DNA of 64,000 bases from Leifsonia sp. C5G2. GTDB taxonomy: Bacteria; Actinomycetota; Actinomycetes; Actinomycetales; Microbacteriaceae. Under the pieces are notes generated by a model. That model was not told where the DNA came from. It saw nothing but the letters and a program-made list of their open reading frames with translations, and did no database searches. Below are positions 1 through 8,235 of this stretch, one piece after another (position 1 is the stretch's first letter; each line of letters begins with the position of its first letter). The stretch is taken from the NCBI RefSeq assembly GCF_013359685.1, contig NZ_JABFMV010000004.1, positions 248,001 through 312,000 on the forward strand, given 5' to 3'. A program made the translations under genes and the position numbers.

Positions 1-1
1 G

Positions 2-43
2 GACGTGCGCGACCACAGCGCGCAGGACGGAGGACGGGCATGA
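2..43 (+). CDS. 3' end of an upstream gene (partial)
   Basis: The window opens inside a reading frame that reads DVRDHSAQDGGRA and stops at a TGA that overlaps the ATG of the next gene in an ATGA arrangement. Such 4-nt overlaps are used at most operon junctions in this window, so this is probably the C-terminus of a translationally coupled upstream gene. Only 13 codons are visible, so no function can be given. Confidence 0.4.
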   Translation, partial: DVRDHSAQDGGRA

Positions 44-360
44 GCACGAGCGACGCCGAGACCGCGACGACCCTCGCGGGTGTCGTGACCGCCGTGCCGG
101 GCGTGGCGAGGCTGTACCCGTCGGGCGGCGTCCTCGGCCAGGTCTCCGCGGCCCTGACCTCCGCCATCACCGGCGCGAACGCGGGAAGCGACATCGCCGT
201 GGACGACGGCCGCATCGCCATCCGCATCGGCGTCGGGCCGGAACGGGCAGCCGCCGCGGTCTGCCGCGACGTCTACACGGCGGCCCGGGCTTGGGCCGTC
301 GCGAGCGGGATGCCGGACGCGGTCATCGAGGTGACCGCCGCCTCCGTCGAGCCCGCGTAG
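40..360 (+). CDS. Small Asp23/Gls24-like hypothetical protein
   Basis: A 106-residue protein with an AVPGVARLYPSG stretch near the N-terminus and a following DIAVDDGRIAIRIGV strand. These resemble the start and middle of Asp23/Gls24 envelope-stress proteins (family resemblance judged by eye, not by search). It lacks membrane segments and a signal peptide, so it is probably cytoplasmic or membrane-associated through partners. A GGAGGACGG ribosome site sits just upstream of the ATG, and the ATG overlaps the stop of the preceding frame, implying a larger operon to the left. In actinobacteria short Asp23-like genes often occur in such clusters. The biochemical function is unknown. Confidence 0.75.
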   Translation: MSTSDAETATTLAGVVTAVPGVARLYPSGGVLGQVSAALTSAITGANAGSDIAVDDGRIAIRIGVGPERAAAAVCRDVYTAARAWAVASGMPDAVIEVTAASVEPA

Positions 361-404
361 GGCGGATTGCCAGCCTCCATCGCACCCTTCTCGGTAAGCT
401 CGTC

Positions 405-527
405 AGCAGCAAGGGGAGTACTCCCGCCCGCAGTGAGCCCGTCATTACGGATGCGCCATCGCATCCCGGGCCACTGGTCCCGCAGCCGAGTCCATCGGCC
501 GGGGCGGAGGAGACCTTGGGCAGACGT
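405..527 (+). promoter_or_regulatory. yybP-ykoY (manganese) riboswitch upstream of terC
   Basis: The leader contains the yybP-ykoY signature: AAGGGGAGTA at 411-420, a central CGTCATTACGG element at about 440-450 and the distal GGAGGAGACCTT at about 507-516, joined by GC-rich helices. In established yybP-ykoY RNAs these loops dock and bind Mn2+. The placement directly ahead of a TerC-family exporter is the classic one. Boundaries are approximate. A covariance-model search with Rfam RF00080 would settle it. Confidence 0.8.
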
Positions 528-552
528 TCCGCCTACCCCCCTTGGAGTCCCG

Positions 553-1581
553 GTGCAGGTCACCCCGCTCATCTGGATCATCACGATCGCCGTGACGATC
601 GCCTTCTTCGTCTACGAGTTCTTCGCCCACGTCCGCAAGCCGCACGAGCCGACGATCGGCGAGTCGGCGCGCTGGTCCGCGTTCTACATCGGCCTCGCCC
701 TGCTCTTCGGCGTCGGGATCGGGATGGTGTCGGGCTGGGACTTCGGCGGCCAGTACTTCGCCGGCTACCTGACCGAGAAGGTGCTCTCGGTCGACAACCT
801 GTTCGTCTTCCTGCTGCTGATGTCGGCCTTCGCCGTGCCGAAGGCGTACCAGCAGAAGGTCCTGATGATCGGCATCATCATCGCGCTGGTGCTGCGTGGC
901 GCGTTCATCGCCGTCGGCGCGACGCTGATCGAGAACTTCTCCTGGGTGTTCTACCTCTTCGGCGCGCTGCTGCTGTTCCTGGCCTGGCGGCAGGCGTTCG
1001 CGTCGCACGACTCGGACCCCGCCGACAACCGGTTCATGCGATTCCTGCGCCGCCACCTCGCCGTCGCCGACGAGTACCACGGCGATCGCCTGACGGTCCG
1101 CAAGGACGGCCGCCGCTTCGTCACCCCGATGCTGCTGACGATCGTCGCGATCAGCCTGATCGACGTCGTCTTCGCGGTGGACTCCATCCCGGCGATCTAC
1201 GGCCTGACCAGCGAGGCGTACATCGTCTTCACTGCCAACGCCTTCGCGCTGATGGGCCTTCGCCAGCTGTTCTTCCTCATCGGCGGCCTGCTGCAGCGCC
1301 TGGTCTACCTGACGCAGGGACTCGCCGTGATCCTCGCGTTCATCGGCGTGAAGCTCGTCTTCCACGCGCTGCACGTCAACGAGCTGCCGTTCATCAACGG
1401 CGGCCGCCCGGTCGAGTGGATCCCCGAGATCCCGACCTGGTTCTCGCTGACGTTCATCGGCGCGGTCATCGTCGTCGCGGCGGTCGCCAGCCTGGCGAAG
1501 ACCCGCGGCGGGCGGCAGGGCGTCGCCTCCGAGGGCGAGGCGGACGCCGAGCTCACGAAGGACGCACCTCCGGCGCACTGA
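553..1581 (+). CDS. TerC/Alx-family integral membrane metal exporter
   Basis: A 342-residue polytopic protein starting at a GTG (VQVTPLIWIITIAV) preceded by TTGGAG. It shows the TerC core: an acidic transmembrane segment with SVDNLFVFLLLMSAF, the repeat-related IDVVFAVDSIPAIYG and about 8-9 membrane spans. TerC/Alx proteins with these DN and DS membrane motifs export Mn2+ in enterobacteria (family knowledge). The Mn riboswitch in its leader supports manganese efflux as the role. An ATG upstream at 367 is in frame but lies in the riboswitch, so the GTG is preferred. The last 33 nt belong to a 35-bp sequence that is repeated exactly 600 bp downstream. Confidence 0.93.
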   Translation: MQVTPLIWIITIAVTIAFFVYEFFAHVRKPHEPTIGESARWSAFYIGLALLFGVGIGMVSGWDFGGQYFAGYLTEKVLSVDNLFVFLLLMSAFAVPKAYQQKVLMIGIIIALVLRGAFIAVGATLIENFSWVFYLFGALLLFLAWRQAFASHDSDPADNRFMRFLRRHLAVADEYHGDRLTVRKDGRRFVTPMLLTIVAISLIDVVFAVDSIPAIYGLTSEAYIVFTANAFALMGLRQLFFLIGGLLQRLVYLTQGLAVILAFIGVKLVFHALHVNELPFINGGRPVEWIPEIPTWFSLTFIGAVIVVAAVASLAKTRGGRQGVASEGEADAELTKDAPPAH

Positions 1582-1582
1582 G
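1548..1582. repeat. 35-bp direct repeat, copy 1 (3' end of terC)
   Basis: Perfect 35-nt match to 2148-2182, exactly 600 bp apart. It starts CGAGCTCACGAAGG and ends GCGCACTGAG, covering the last codons and TGA of terC. Together the copies bracket the DUF6069 gene segment. Confidence 0.97.
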
Positions 1583-1621
1583 AGCGATCGACTACTCCGA
1601 CGGTAGTACGCACGCTGCCTC

Positions 1622-1654
1622 CGCCCGGCCGACGCGCGATGCATCGGCCGGGCG
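1622..1654. terminator. 11-bp perfect hairpin after terC
   Basis: CGCCCGGCCGA at 1622-1632 pairs perfectly with TCGGCCGGGCG at 1644-1654 around an 11-nt loop. It sits between the terC stop and the DUF6069 gene, inside the 600-bp repeated-flank segment. No T-run follows, so termination is inferred from position and stability only. Confidence 0.55.
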
Positions 1655-1691
1655 CCAGCATGGCCCCATCCACAAGGAATGAGGACATGTC

Positions 1692-2108
1692 ATGTCGACA
1701 ATCACCGTCAGCCGCCCCCGCTCGATCACTACGAGCATCCTTCTCGTCGCCGTTCTCGGCAGTATCGCGAACGCGGCGGTCGCCTTGGGCGCCGTCTCTG
1801 TCGGCGCGCCTGCGAACGGCATGCCGCTCCAGCCCGTCGCATATGTCACTCTCACGGTCATCGCTTCGGTCGCCGGAGCTTTCGGATGGCGCACGATCGA
1901 GGTCAGAGCCCAGCGACCCGAGCGCGTCTTCCGGTGGCTCGTGCCCGCAACGCTGCTTCTCTCTCTTGTGCCCGACGTGATCCTGGGGACCTCGGGCGCA
2001 TGGGAGTGGTCGGTCGTGCTGGCGGCGATCGCGATGCACGTCGCGACGATCGCCATCGCGGTGGCGGTGTACGTCTGGCAGATGCCCGTGCGGCGCGACC
2101 AGCTGTAG
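1692..2108 (+). CDS. DUF6069-type four-helix membrane protein
   Basis: A 138-residue protein with four predicted membrane helices (about residues 13-37, 45-67, 82-102, 105-130) and short loops. The arrangement and the AVALGA and VPDVI motifs fit the actinobacterial DUF6069 family, whose function is unknown. A GAGGA site precedes the ATG. The gene occupies a 600-bp segment bounded by perfect 35-bp direct repeats. Its codons look slightly less GC3-biased than its neighbours, which together suggest that it was inserted between terC and the convergent gene. No regulator travels with it. Confidence 0.82.
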   Translation: MSTITVSRPRSITTSILLVAVLGSIANAAVALGAVSVGAPANGMPLQPVAYVTLTVIASVAGAFGWRTIEVRAQRPERVFRWLVPATLLLSLVPDVILGTSGAWEWSVVLAAIAMHVATIAIAVAVYVWQMPVRRDQL

Positions 2109-2147
2109 TCCACTCTCCGCCTCCCGCGAACCGGAACGACGCGCGCG

Positions 2148-2182
2148 CGAGCTCACGAAGGACGCACCTCCGGCGCACTGAG
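2148..2182. repeat. 35-bp direct repeat, copy 2
   Basis: Second perfect copy of 1548-1582. Read on the minus strand it encodes the last residues and stop codon of the convergent membrane gene at 2153-2641. Each copy therefore completes one of the two convergent genes. Confidence 0.97.
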
Positions 2183-2641
2183 CGGCGGCCGCCCCTCACC
2201 GTCCCGCCAGGCGCGGAGGGTGTGCCGGAAGCCCACCAGCTCGTGCCCCACGACCTCCACGACGGCGCCGAGGGCGACCAGCCCGATGACGACGCTCAGT
2301 GCGGTCAGCTCGCCCGGCTCCTCCAGGTCGATCGGCTCGCCGGGATGGGTGAGCGCGCCGACCACGACGGCCGCGGCGAGCGGCGCCAGGGTCACGAGCA
2401 GCAGCGGCAGGTGCGTGAGGTCGAACGAGCGCAGCAGCACGCTCCAGGTCAGGAAGATCAGGACGATCGTGATCGCCAACGGCACCGCGAGCGCCAGTGC
2501 GACGCCCAGCAGCGACACGCCCCCGCCCTGCACGGCGATCGTGGTCAGGTGCAGACCCGCGCCGATCGCCGCGATCGACCCGAACAGGGCAAGGTGGGCG
2601 TCGGCGGGAGGGAAGATTCGGGGCTCAGAGGGAGCCGACAC
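2153..2641 (-). CDS. Hypothetical four-helix membrane protein
   Basis: A 162-residue protein with four hydrophobic helices (about residues 18-38, 42-70, 75-98 and 112-136) and a basic C-terminal tail. Its ATG overlaps the end of the upstream LysR gene by 17 nt, so the two are probably co-transcribed. It does not match a family I can name with confidence; the C-terminal half of an LtrA-like (low temperature requirement) protein is a remote possibility. Its final residues (LSAPEVRPS) and stop lie inside the 35-bp repeat, so before the duplication it would have overlapped the 3' end of terC by about 29 bp tail to tail. Confidence 0.72.
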   Translation of the reverse strand: MSAPSEPRIFPPADAHLALFGSIAAIGAGLHLTTIAVQGGGVSLLGVALALAVPLAITIVLIFLTWSVLLRSFDLTHLPLLLVTLAPLAAAVVVGALTHPGEPIDLEEPGELTALSVVIGLVALGAVVEVVGHELVGFRHTLRAWRDGEGRPPLSAPEVRPS

Positions 2642-3500
2642 GCTCGCTCAGCAGCTGCAGCATCGCTTCGGCGGCGCGGCCCGGCCGCTCCCGTGCGATG
2701 GCACTGAGGCGCCACTCGATGGTCGGCTGCAGGGGCAGCACCACGGCGCCGTCGGCCGGGATGATCGTCAGCTCCGGCAGTGCGGCGACACCGAGGCCGG
2801 ACGCGACGAACCGGGGGATCTCGCCCAGGTCGGCGAGCTCGGTCGGCACCCGCCGGGTCAGCCCGAGGGCGGCGAAGGCGCGGTCGAGCGCGACCCGGTT
2901 GCCGAAGCCGGCGCGCGCATCCACCCAGGGCTCGGCGGCGAGGTCGCCGAGCGTCACCGACGACCGCCGGGCGAGTGGATGCGCCTCCGGCAGCACCGCG
3001 AGGAACGGCGAGTCGGTCAGGTGCTGCACGACCAGGTCGGGCACCGCGTCCGGGAGGCCGTGGAAGGCGATGTCGAGTCGCCCCTGCCGCACGTCCTCGA
3101 TCAAGCCGGTCGACCCGCTCGGCGACGGGCCGAGCCGCAGGTCGACCTCGGGGTGCCTGCGGTGGAACTCCCCCATGATGCCCGGCAGGTCGACGCGCGT
3201 GAGGTTGGTGAAGATGCCGACTCGCACGGTTCCGCGGAGCGGCCCCTCCCGGTCGGCGAGGTCGCGCATCCGCTCGACCGACCGCAGGGATGCCCGCGCC
3301 TCGGCCAGCACGGCCTCGCCGACGTCGGTGAGGCGGACGGCGTGCGCGTCGCGCTCGAACAGTGCCGCGCCGAGCTCGCGCTCCAGGCTGCGGATGCCGG
3401 CCGAGACGGTCGACTGGGCGGCGAACACGCGTTCCGCGGCGCGCGTGAAGCCCCGCTCGTCGGCGACGGCGACGAAGTACTCGAGCTGCCGGGTATCCAT
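2625..3500 (-). CDS. LysR-family transcriptional regulator
   Basis: The protein is 291 residues from the preferred start MDTRQLEYFVAVADERGF (an in-frame ATG at 3530 would add ten residues). The N-terminal winged helix-turn-helix (residues 1-60, with AAQSTVSAGIRSLERELG as the recognition region) and the following periplasmic-binding-like co-inducer domain are typical of LysR regulators, and the length is standard. It is divergent from an MFS exporter at 3579 with a 78-bp intergenic region carrying a palindrome, so control of that exporter is the likely role. The downstream membrane gene overlaps its stop. Confidence 0.92.
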   Translation of the reverse strand: MDTRQLEYFVAVADERGFTRAAERVFAAQSTVSAGIRSLERELGAALFERDAHAVRLTDVGEAVLAEARASLRSVERMRDLADREGPLRGTVRVGIFTNLTRVDLPGIMGEFHRRHPEVDLRLGPSPSGSTGLIEDVRQGRLDIAFHGLPDAVPDLVVQHLTDSPFLAVLPEAHPLARRSSVTLGDLAAEPWVDARAGFGNRVALDRAFAALGLTRRVPTELADLGEIPRFVASGLGVAALPELTIIPADGAVVLPLQPTIEWRLSAIARERPGRAAEAMLQLLSERVGSL

Positions 3501-3518
3501 ACGGCAATCGTATCTGTC

Positions 3519-3531
3519 GATGCTCAGCATC
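3519..3531. promoter_or_regulatory. Palindrome in LysR/MFS divergent promoter
   Basis: GATGCTCAGCATC is a perfect 13-bp palindrome between the divergent LysR and MFS genes. LysR proteins commonly bind interrupted dyads in such positions, so this is a candidate operator; binding itself is not shown. Confidence 0.45.
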
Positions 3532-3578
3532 GGCTATTTCCGTTGGACTCGATTGCGCATCGAGCGCATCATCGGAGC

Positions 3579-4814
3579 ATGACCAGCACGCTCGACTCCC
3601 TCCGCACTTCCCGGCCGACCGGCCGTCGCCCGTTCCGACTCCGTCACGGCATCGGCTTCTGGGTGATCGCGGCGGCGTTCCTCGCGGTGATGGCGTTCTC
3701 CACCATCCCGACCCCGCTCTACGCGCTCTACCAGGCGCGCGACGGCTTCCCGACCTGGGTCGTCACCGTCATCTTCGCCGCGTACGCCGTCGGGGTGATC
3801 GCGAGCCTGTTCCTGATCGGCCACCTCAGCGACTGGGCCGGGCGGCGCAGGATGGTGCTCATCGCGGTGCTGCTCGAGATCGTGTCCGCGGCCCTGTTCC
3901 TGGTCTGGAACGACGTCTCCGGCCTGATCGTCGCCCGCACGATCTCGGGGGTCGGCGTCGGCGCGCTGACGGCCAGCGCCACGGCGCATCTCAGCGAGCT
4001 GCGAGCGGTCGCACGGCCGCAGGAGGGTCCGCGCCTGGCCGGGACGGTGTCCACCGTCGTCAACACGGGCGGCCTGGCGCTCGGCCCGCTGATCGGCGGC
4101 GCGTTCGCGCAGTTCCTGCCGGCGCCGCTGCTGTTGCCGTACGCGGTCTTCCTCGTGGTGCTCGCCGTGGCGGCGGTCGCGGTCGCGCTGGTGCCCGAGA
4201 CGGTGGAGCGCGCGGAGGAGCGGCCCGCCTACCGGCCGCAGCGCATCTCGCTTCCGGCGTCGGCACGCGGCGCCTTCTCGGCCGCGGCCGTCGCCGCGTT
4301 CGCCGGCTTCGCGGTCTTCGGCCTCTTCACCTCGCTTGCGCCGAGCGTGCTGGCCGGGACGCTGCACCAGACCTCGCACCTGCTCGCGGGCTTCGTGCCC
4401 TTCGCGGTGTTCGCGGCCTCCGCGCTCTCGCAGATCGTGTTCGGACGGCTCTCGACACGGTCGCAGCTGGTGCTGGCCCTCGTGCTGATGCTGGTCGGCC
4501 TCGCCGGGCTCGCCACCGGGGTGCTGATCGCCTCCCTCGCCGTGTTCCTCGTCAGCGGGGTGCTGGCGGGGGCGGGAGTCGGCCTCCAGTTCCGGTCGGC
4601 CATCGCGGTCGCCGCGTCGCTGGCGGCGCCGGAGCGGCGGGGCGAGGTGCTCGCGGCGATCTTCCTCGTCGCCTACATCGGGCTGGCGCTGCCCGTACTG
4701 CTGGTCGGCGTCGCGCTCATCCTGTGGCCGCTGGTCCCCGTGCTCGTGGTGTTCGTCGCCGCCGTCGCGGTGCTCTCCGTCCCCGCCGGCCTCCGCATGC
4801 TCCGCCGCGCCTGA
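3579..4814 (+). CDS. MFS transporter (drug/solute exporter type)
   Basis: A 411-residue protein beginning MTSTLDSLRTSRPTGR with about 12 membrane spans. The loop between helices 2 and 3 carries GHLSDWAGRRRMV, the signature A-like motif of the major facilitator superfamily, and PTPLYALYQARDGF precedes the second helix. Length and topology fit 12-TM proton-coupled exporters; the substrate cannot be told. The ATG follows a short GGAG. It is transcribed away from a LysR gene and ends at a strong hairpin at 4841-4896. Confidence 0.9.
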   Translation: MTSTLDSLRTSRPTGRRPFRLRHGIGFWVIAAAFLAVMAFSTIPTPLYALYQARDGFPTWVVTVIFAAYAVGVIASLFLIGHLSDWAGRRRMVLIAVLLEIVSAALFLVWNDVSGLIVARTISGVGVGALTASATAHLSELRAVARPQEGPRLAGTVSTVVNTGGLALGPLIGGAFAQFLPAPLLLPYAVFLVVLAVAAVAVALVPETVERAEERPAYRPQRISLPASARGAFSAAAVAAFAGFAVFGLFTSLAPSVLAGTLHQTSHLLAGFVPFAVFAASALSQIVFGRLSTRSQLVLALVLMLVGLAGLATGVLIASLAVFLVSGVLAGAGVGLQFRSAIAVAASLAAPERRGEVLAAIFLVAYIGLALPVLLVGVALILWPLVPVLVVFVAAVAVLSVPAGLRMLRRA

Positions 4815-4840
4815 CCTTCCCCCTCCCCCTCTTCCCCGCT

Positions 4841-4896
4841 GAGGTGCTCGTCGTTGCACCCGACACGCCGTCGGGAGTTGCAACGACGAGCACCTC
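4841..4896. terminator. Long nested hairpin at convergent gene junction
   Basis: An 18-bp perfect stem (GAGGTGCTCGTCGTTGCA at 4841-4858 with 4879-4896) encloses a second stem CCCGAC/GTCGGG. It lies between the MFS gene and the convergent BtrH-like gene, so it probably terminates both. Its left arm and loop recur at 5936, making it part of a short dispersed repeat. Confidence 0.75.
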
Positions 4897-4902
4897 GCGG
4901 GG

Positions 4903-5928
4903 TCAGGACGGGAGCGAGCGTAGGGTGGTCATGGCCTCGGTCTCGATGGTGGCGATGTCCTTCAGTCGCCGGCCGGCCTCGGCGAGGGGCTCTGAGGCGC
5001 CGGTCCTCCCGGCCGTGTCGATCAGGCCGGCCACGAGGGTCCAGAGCCGAGCGGACTCGGCGTAGCCGTCCCGGCCCTCGGCGATGCGCCTGGTGACGTC
5101 CTCCGGCAGTCCGAGCCCGACGCACTCGGCCAGGAAGTCGCGGTAGATGTTCCGGAACAGCGCGCCACCGGTGCCCGCGCGCTCCATCAGCATGGCGATG
5201 GTGGGCAGGTCGCTCGCGGGATCAGCGACGCGCCCGAACCAGCCGGGGACGCGCTTCGCCGCGGTCAGGATGCCGCGGTTGCCGATGTTCGCGATCGGAG
5301 GGGTCAGGAACGCCTCGGCGCAGTCCGCGATCGCCGCCGCCGCCAGCTCGGGCACGCGGTCGCGCACATCCTGAGCCGGTTCGGGAAGCGCGACGGTGAA
5401 CGAGCGGTTCCTCGCCGCCATCGGGCCGCGCGCCGAGCGGGCGGTCGCCAGGCTCGCAAGGCCGGTGGAGACGGCGCCGCCCTGCTGGGCGGTGTCCACC
5501 AGGTAGGCGCGCTCGTCGTCGTAGCCGTACATCGCGACGACGTGACCGGCGAAGTGGACGCGCGAGCCGAAGTACTCCAGGTCGTGGCTGTCGAGCTGCA
5601 GTCCGACCGGGACGCCGTCGTCGATGGCCGAACGGACCTCCTCCCACGCCTTCCGCTCGGAGGAGGTCTCGGAGACGTGCAGCTCCAGCCCCAACCGTGC
5701 AGCGAGGTTCGTGGTCAGCTCGAACGGCTTGACGCGTCCACCGAGGAAGGGCAACGCCTGCTGCTTCGAGTCCCAGTAGAGGAAGGACAGCCCGCCGCCG
5801 AGCCCGAACAGCATCGGCTCGGAAAACTCCAGCCCGCGGTGCGCGAGCAGCACCCCGAGCGCCGTCGTCTCACAATGCAGCCCACCCCCGGTCGGCACCC
5901 CCTCGACCACCATCCTCACACCCGCCAC
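4903..5928 (-). CDS. BtrH N-terminal-like / DUF4872 protein
   Basis: A 341-residue protein (GTG start at 5928; an ATG at 5913 is an alternative). Residues 10-60 read VPTGGGLHCETTALGVLLAHRG then MLFGLGGGLSFLYW, the signature of the butirosin BtrH N-terminal domain, a papain-fold region with a conserved His-Cys. HFAGHVVAMYGYDDERAYLVDT near residue 125-145 supplies the likely catalytic His and Asp. The C-terminal half matches the DUF4872 partner domain. BtrH moves an acyl side chain from a carrier protein to ribostamycin; no carrier protein, NRPS or aminoglycoside gene is seen here, so the substrate is unknown. It stands alone between two related hairpins. Confidence 0.82.
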   Translation of the reverse strand: MAGVRMVVEGVPTGGGLHCETTALGVLLAHRGLEFSEPMLFGLGGGLSFLYWDSKQQALPFLGGRVKPFELTTNLAARLGLELHVSETSSERKAWEEVRSAIDDGVPVGLQLDSHDLEYFGSRVHFAGHVVAMYGYDDERAYLVDTAQQGGAVSTGLASLATARSARGPMAARNRSFTVALPEPAQDVRDRVPELAAAAIADCAEAFLTPPIANIGNRGILTAAKRVPGWFGRVADPASDLPTIAMLMERAGTGGALFRNIYRDFLAECVGLGLPEDVTRRIAEGRDGYAESARLWTLVAGLIDTAGRTGASEPLAEAGRRLKDIATIETEAMTTLRSLPS

Positions 5929-5935
5929 CCTTCAC

Positions 5936-5999
5936 CGCTGAGGTGCTCGTCGTTGCTCCCGACACGCCGTACCGGCGCGCAACGGCGAGCACCTCAGCG
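5936..5999. terminator. Hairpin between araA and BtrH-like gene
   Basis: CGCTGAGGTGCTCGTCGTTGC at 5936-5956 pairs with 5979-5999 with one mismatch. It follows araA on the minus strand, so it probably ends the arabinose operon. Its first 36 nt match the hairpin at 4838 except for one base. Confidence 0.7.
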
Positions 6000-6019
6000 G
6001 AGGGTGGGGGGGTGGGGGG

Positions 6020-7537
6020 TTACAGGCCGCGGGCGAGGCGGTAGTAGGCGGCGTTCGACTCGATGTCGCGACGGAAACCGCGCAGCGTGGTCTCGTCGTC
6101 GATCACGAGGAGCTCTGTGCGCAGCATGCGGGCGAAGTCCTCGAACACCTCGACGCCGACCGCGGTGCTCATCACCGTGTGGTGCGCAGCGCCCGCCTCC
6201 AGCCACGCCGTCGCCGACGTGGTGAAGTCGGGGGCCGGCTTCCACACCGCGCGGCCCACCGGGAGCTTGGGTAGCGGAGCGGTCGGCTCGACGACCTCGA
6301 CCACGTTGGCGACCAGGCGGAACCGGTCGCGCACGTCCGACAGGGCCACGACGACGGCAGGGCCGGGGTCGGCCGAGAACACCAGCCGCACGGGGTCGTC
6401 CTTGCCGCCGATGCCGAGCGGGTGCACCTCCAGCGTCGGACGCGCGGAGGACAGCGACGGGCTCACCTCGAGCATGTGCGCGCCCAGGATGCGCTCGTCG
6501 CCGGGCGTCAGGTCGTACGTGTAGTCCTCCATGAGGGACGCGCCGCCCGGCAGCCCCGCTCCCATCACGTTCGCCGCGCGCACCAGGATCGCGGTCTTCC
6601 AGTCGCCCTCCGCGCCGAAGCCGTAGCCCTCGGCCATCAGCCGCTGGACGGCGAGGCCGGGCAGCTGCCTGAGCGCACCCAGGTCTTCGAAGCTGGTCGT
6701 GAACGCGCCGAAGCCGCCCTCCTCCAGGAACGACCGGAGCCCCAGCTCGATGGCGGCGCCGTCGCGCAGCGACCCGTGGCGGTCGCCGCCGCGGCGCAGC
6801 TCGGGCGCGACGTCGTACAGGTCCTCGTACTCGGCGACCAGCGCATCCACGTCGGACGACGACGCGGCCGCCACGGCATCCGCCAGCTCGTTGACGCCCC
6901 AGGTGTTCACCTGCACGCCGAAGACGTGCTCCGCCTCCGTCTTGTCGCCCTCGGTGACCGCGACGAAGCGCATGTTGTCGCCGAACCGCGCCAGCTTGAG
7001 GGAGCGGGTGGCCGCGTGACCGGCCGCGGCCCGCATCCAGGTGCCGACGCGCGAGGAGACCGCCGGGTTCGACACGTGCCCTGCCGCCGTGGTGCGCGGG
7101 ATGCCGAGCCGGGTGAGGATGTACCCGAACTCGCGGTCGCCGTGCGCGGCCTGGTTGAGGTTCATGAAGTCGAAGTCGATGTCGGCCCAGGGCAGCTCGA
7201 CGTTGGCCTGGGTGTGCAGGTGCAGCAGCGGCTTCTGCAGGGCGTCGAGTCCGGCGATCCACATCTTGGCGGGGCTGAAGGTGTGCATCCACGCGATCAG
7301 GCCGATCACCGCGTCGTCGGCGTTGGCCTCGAGCACCGTGCGGCGGATGGCGTCGGAATCGGTGAGGACCGGCTTCCAGACGATCCGGACCGGCACGTCC
7401 GGCGCCGCACCGAGCTCGTCGGCGATCGCGCGCGACTGCTCGGCGACCTGCGCGAGGGTCTCGGGGCCGTACAGGTGCTGGCTCCCGGTGAGGAACCAGA
7501 CCTCGTACTCGTCGAGGGAGGTGGTGAGCTTCGGCAT
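6020..7537 (-). CDS. araA: L-arabinose isomerase
   Basis: A 505-residue protein that converts L-arabinose to L-ribulose in the cytoplasm (Mn-dependent). The N-terminus [17 protein letters not shown] is diagnostic of AraA. The active-site Glu residues lie in YGFGAEGDW and SLMEDYTYD, with the following GAHMLEV histidine. Length matches the family (about 500). The ATG overlaps the araD stop in an ATGA, so translation is coupled. It is the last gene of an araB-araD-araA operon on the minus strand and is followed by a hairpin. Confidence 0.97.
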   Translation of the reverse strand: MPKLTTSLDEYEVWFLTGSQHLYGPETLAQVAEQSRAIADELGAAPDVPVRIVWKPVLTDSDAIRRTVLEANADDAVIGLIAWMHTFSPAKMWIAGLDALQKPLLHLHTQANVELPWADIDFDFMNLNQAAHGDREFGYILTRLGIPRTTAAGHVSNPAVSSRVGTWMRAAAGHAATRSLKLARFGDNMRFVAVTEGDKTEAEHVFGVQVNTWGVNELADAVAAASSSDVDALVAEYEDLYDVAPELRRGGDRHGSLRDGAAIELGLRSFLEEGGFGAFTTSFEDLGALRQLPGLAVQRLMAEGYGFGAEGDWKTAILVRAANVMGAGLPGGASLMEDYTYDLTPGDERILGAHMLEVSPSLSSARPTLEVHPLGIGGKDDPVRLVFSADPGPAVVVALSDVRDRFRLVANVVEVVEPTAPLPKLPVGRAVWKPAPDFTTSATAWLEAGAAHHTVMSTAVGVEVFEDFARMLRTELLVIDDETTLRGFRRDIESNAAYYRLARGL

Positions 7538-8235
7538 CAGCGGAGGGTTCCTTCCGGGTTCTGTCCGTACACGTTCTGGTAGCGGTCGAAGAGGCTGTCG
7601 ATGGCGTCCTGCGGGATGGGGACGACCTCGCCGCCCTGGCGGGCGATGTGCATGGTGCGGGCGACGTCCTCGGCCATGACGGCGGCCTTCACGGCGTCGC
7701 GCGCGTCACGGCCGATGGTGAAGACGCCGTGGTTCTGCATGAGCACGGCACGGCTGCGGTGGCCGGTCAGCGTCTGCACGATGCCGCGGCCGATCGAGTC
7801 GTCGCCGATGATGGCGAACGGCCCGACCGGGATGTCGCCGCCGAACTCGTCGGCCATCGCGGTGATGGCGCACGGGATGGGCTCCGCGCGTGCGGCCCAC
7901 GCCGTCGCGTAGGTGGAGTGGGTGTGGACGACGCCGCCGACCTCCGGCATGGTGCGGTACACGTACGCGTGCGCGGCGGTGTCGGACGACGGCGACCGCT
8001 CCGAGCCCAGCGACCCGCGGACGACCTCGCCGTCGAGCGTGCACAGGATCATGTTCTCCGGTGCGAGGTCGTCGTAGTCGACGCCGCTCGGCTTGATGAC
8101 GAACAGGTCCTCGCCCGGGACGCGGCCGGAGACGTTGCCGCCGGTCCAGACGACGAGGCCGTAGCGGACCAGCTCGGCGTGCAGGGCGGCGACGCGCTCG
8201 CGCACGGCGCGGACGGCGGCGGATTCGGCGGTCAC
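7537..8235 (-). CDS. araD: L-ribulose-5-phosphate 4-epimerase
   Basis: A 232-residue class II aldolase-fold enzyme that converts L-ribulose 5-phosphate to D-xylulose 5-phosphate, feeding the pentose phosphate pathway. Visible features are the phosphate-binding TGGNVSGR, the substrate segment [11 protein letters not shown], the zinc-ligand motif [11 protein letters not shown] and the later QNHGVFTIG histidine. It starts at a GTG that overlaps the araB stop (GTGA) and its own stop overlaps araA. Length is normal for AraD. Confidence 0.95.
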   Translation of the reverse strand: MTAESAAVRAVRERVAALHAELVRYGLVVWTGGNVSGRVPGEDLFVIKPSGVDYDDLAPENMILCTLDGEVVRGSLGSERSPSSDTAAHAYVYRTMPEVGGVVHTHSTYATAWAARAEPIPCAITAMADEFGGDIPVGPFAIIGDDSIGRGIVQTLTGHRSRAVLMQNHGVFTIGRDARDAVKAAVMAEDVARTMHIARQGGEVVPIPQDAIDSLFDRYQNVYGQNPEGTLR

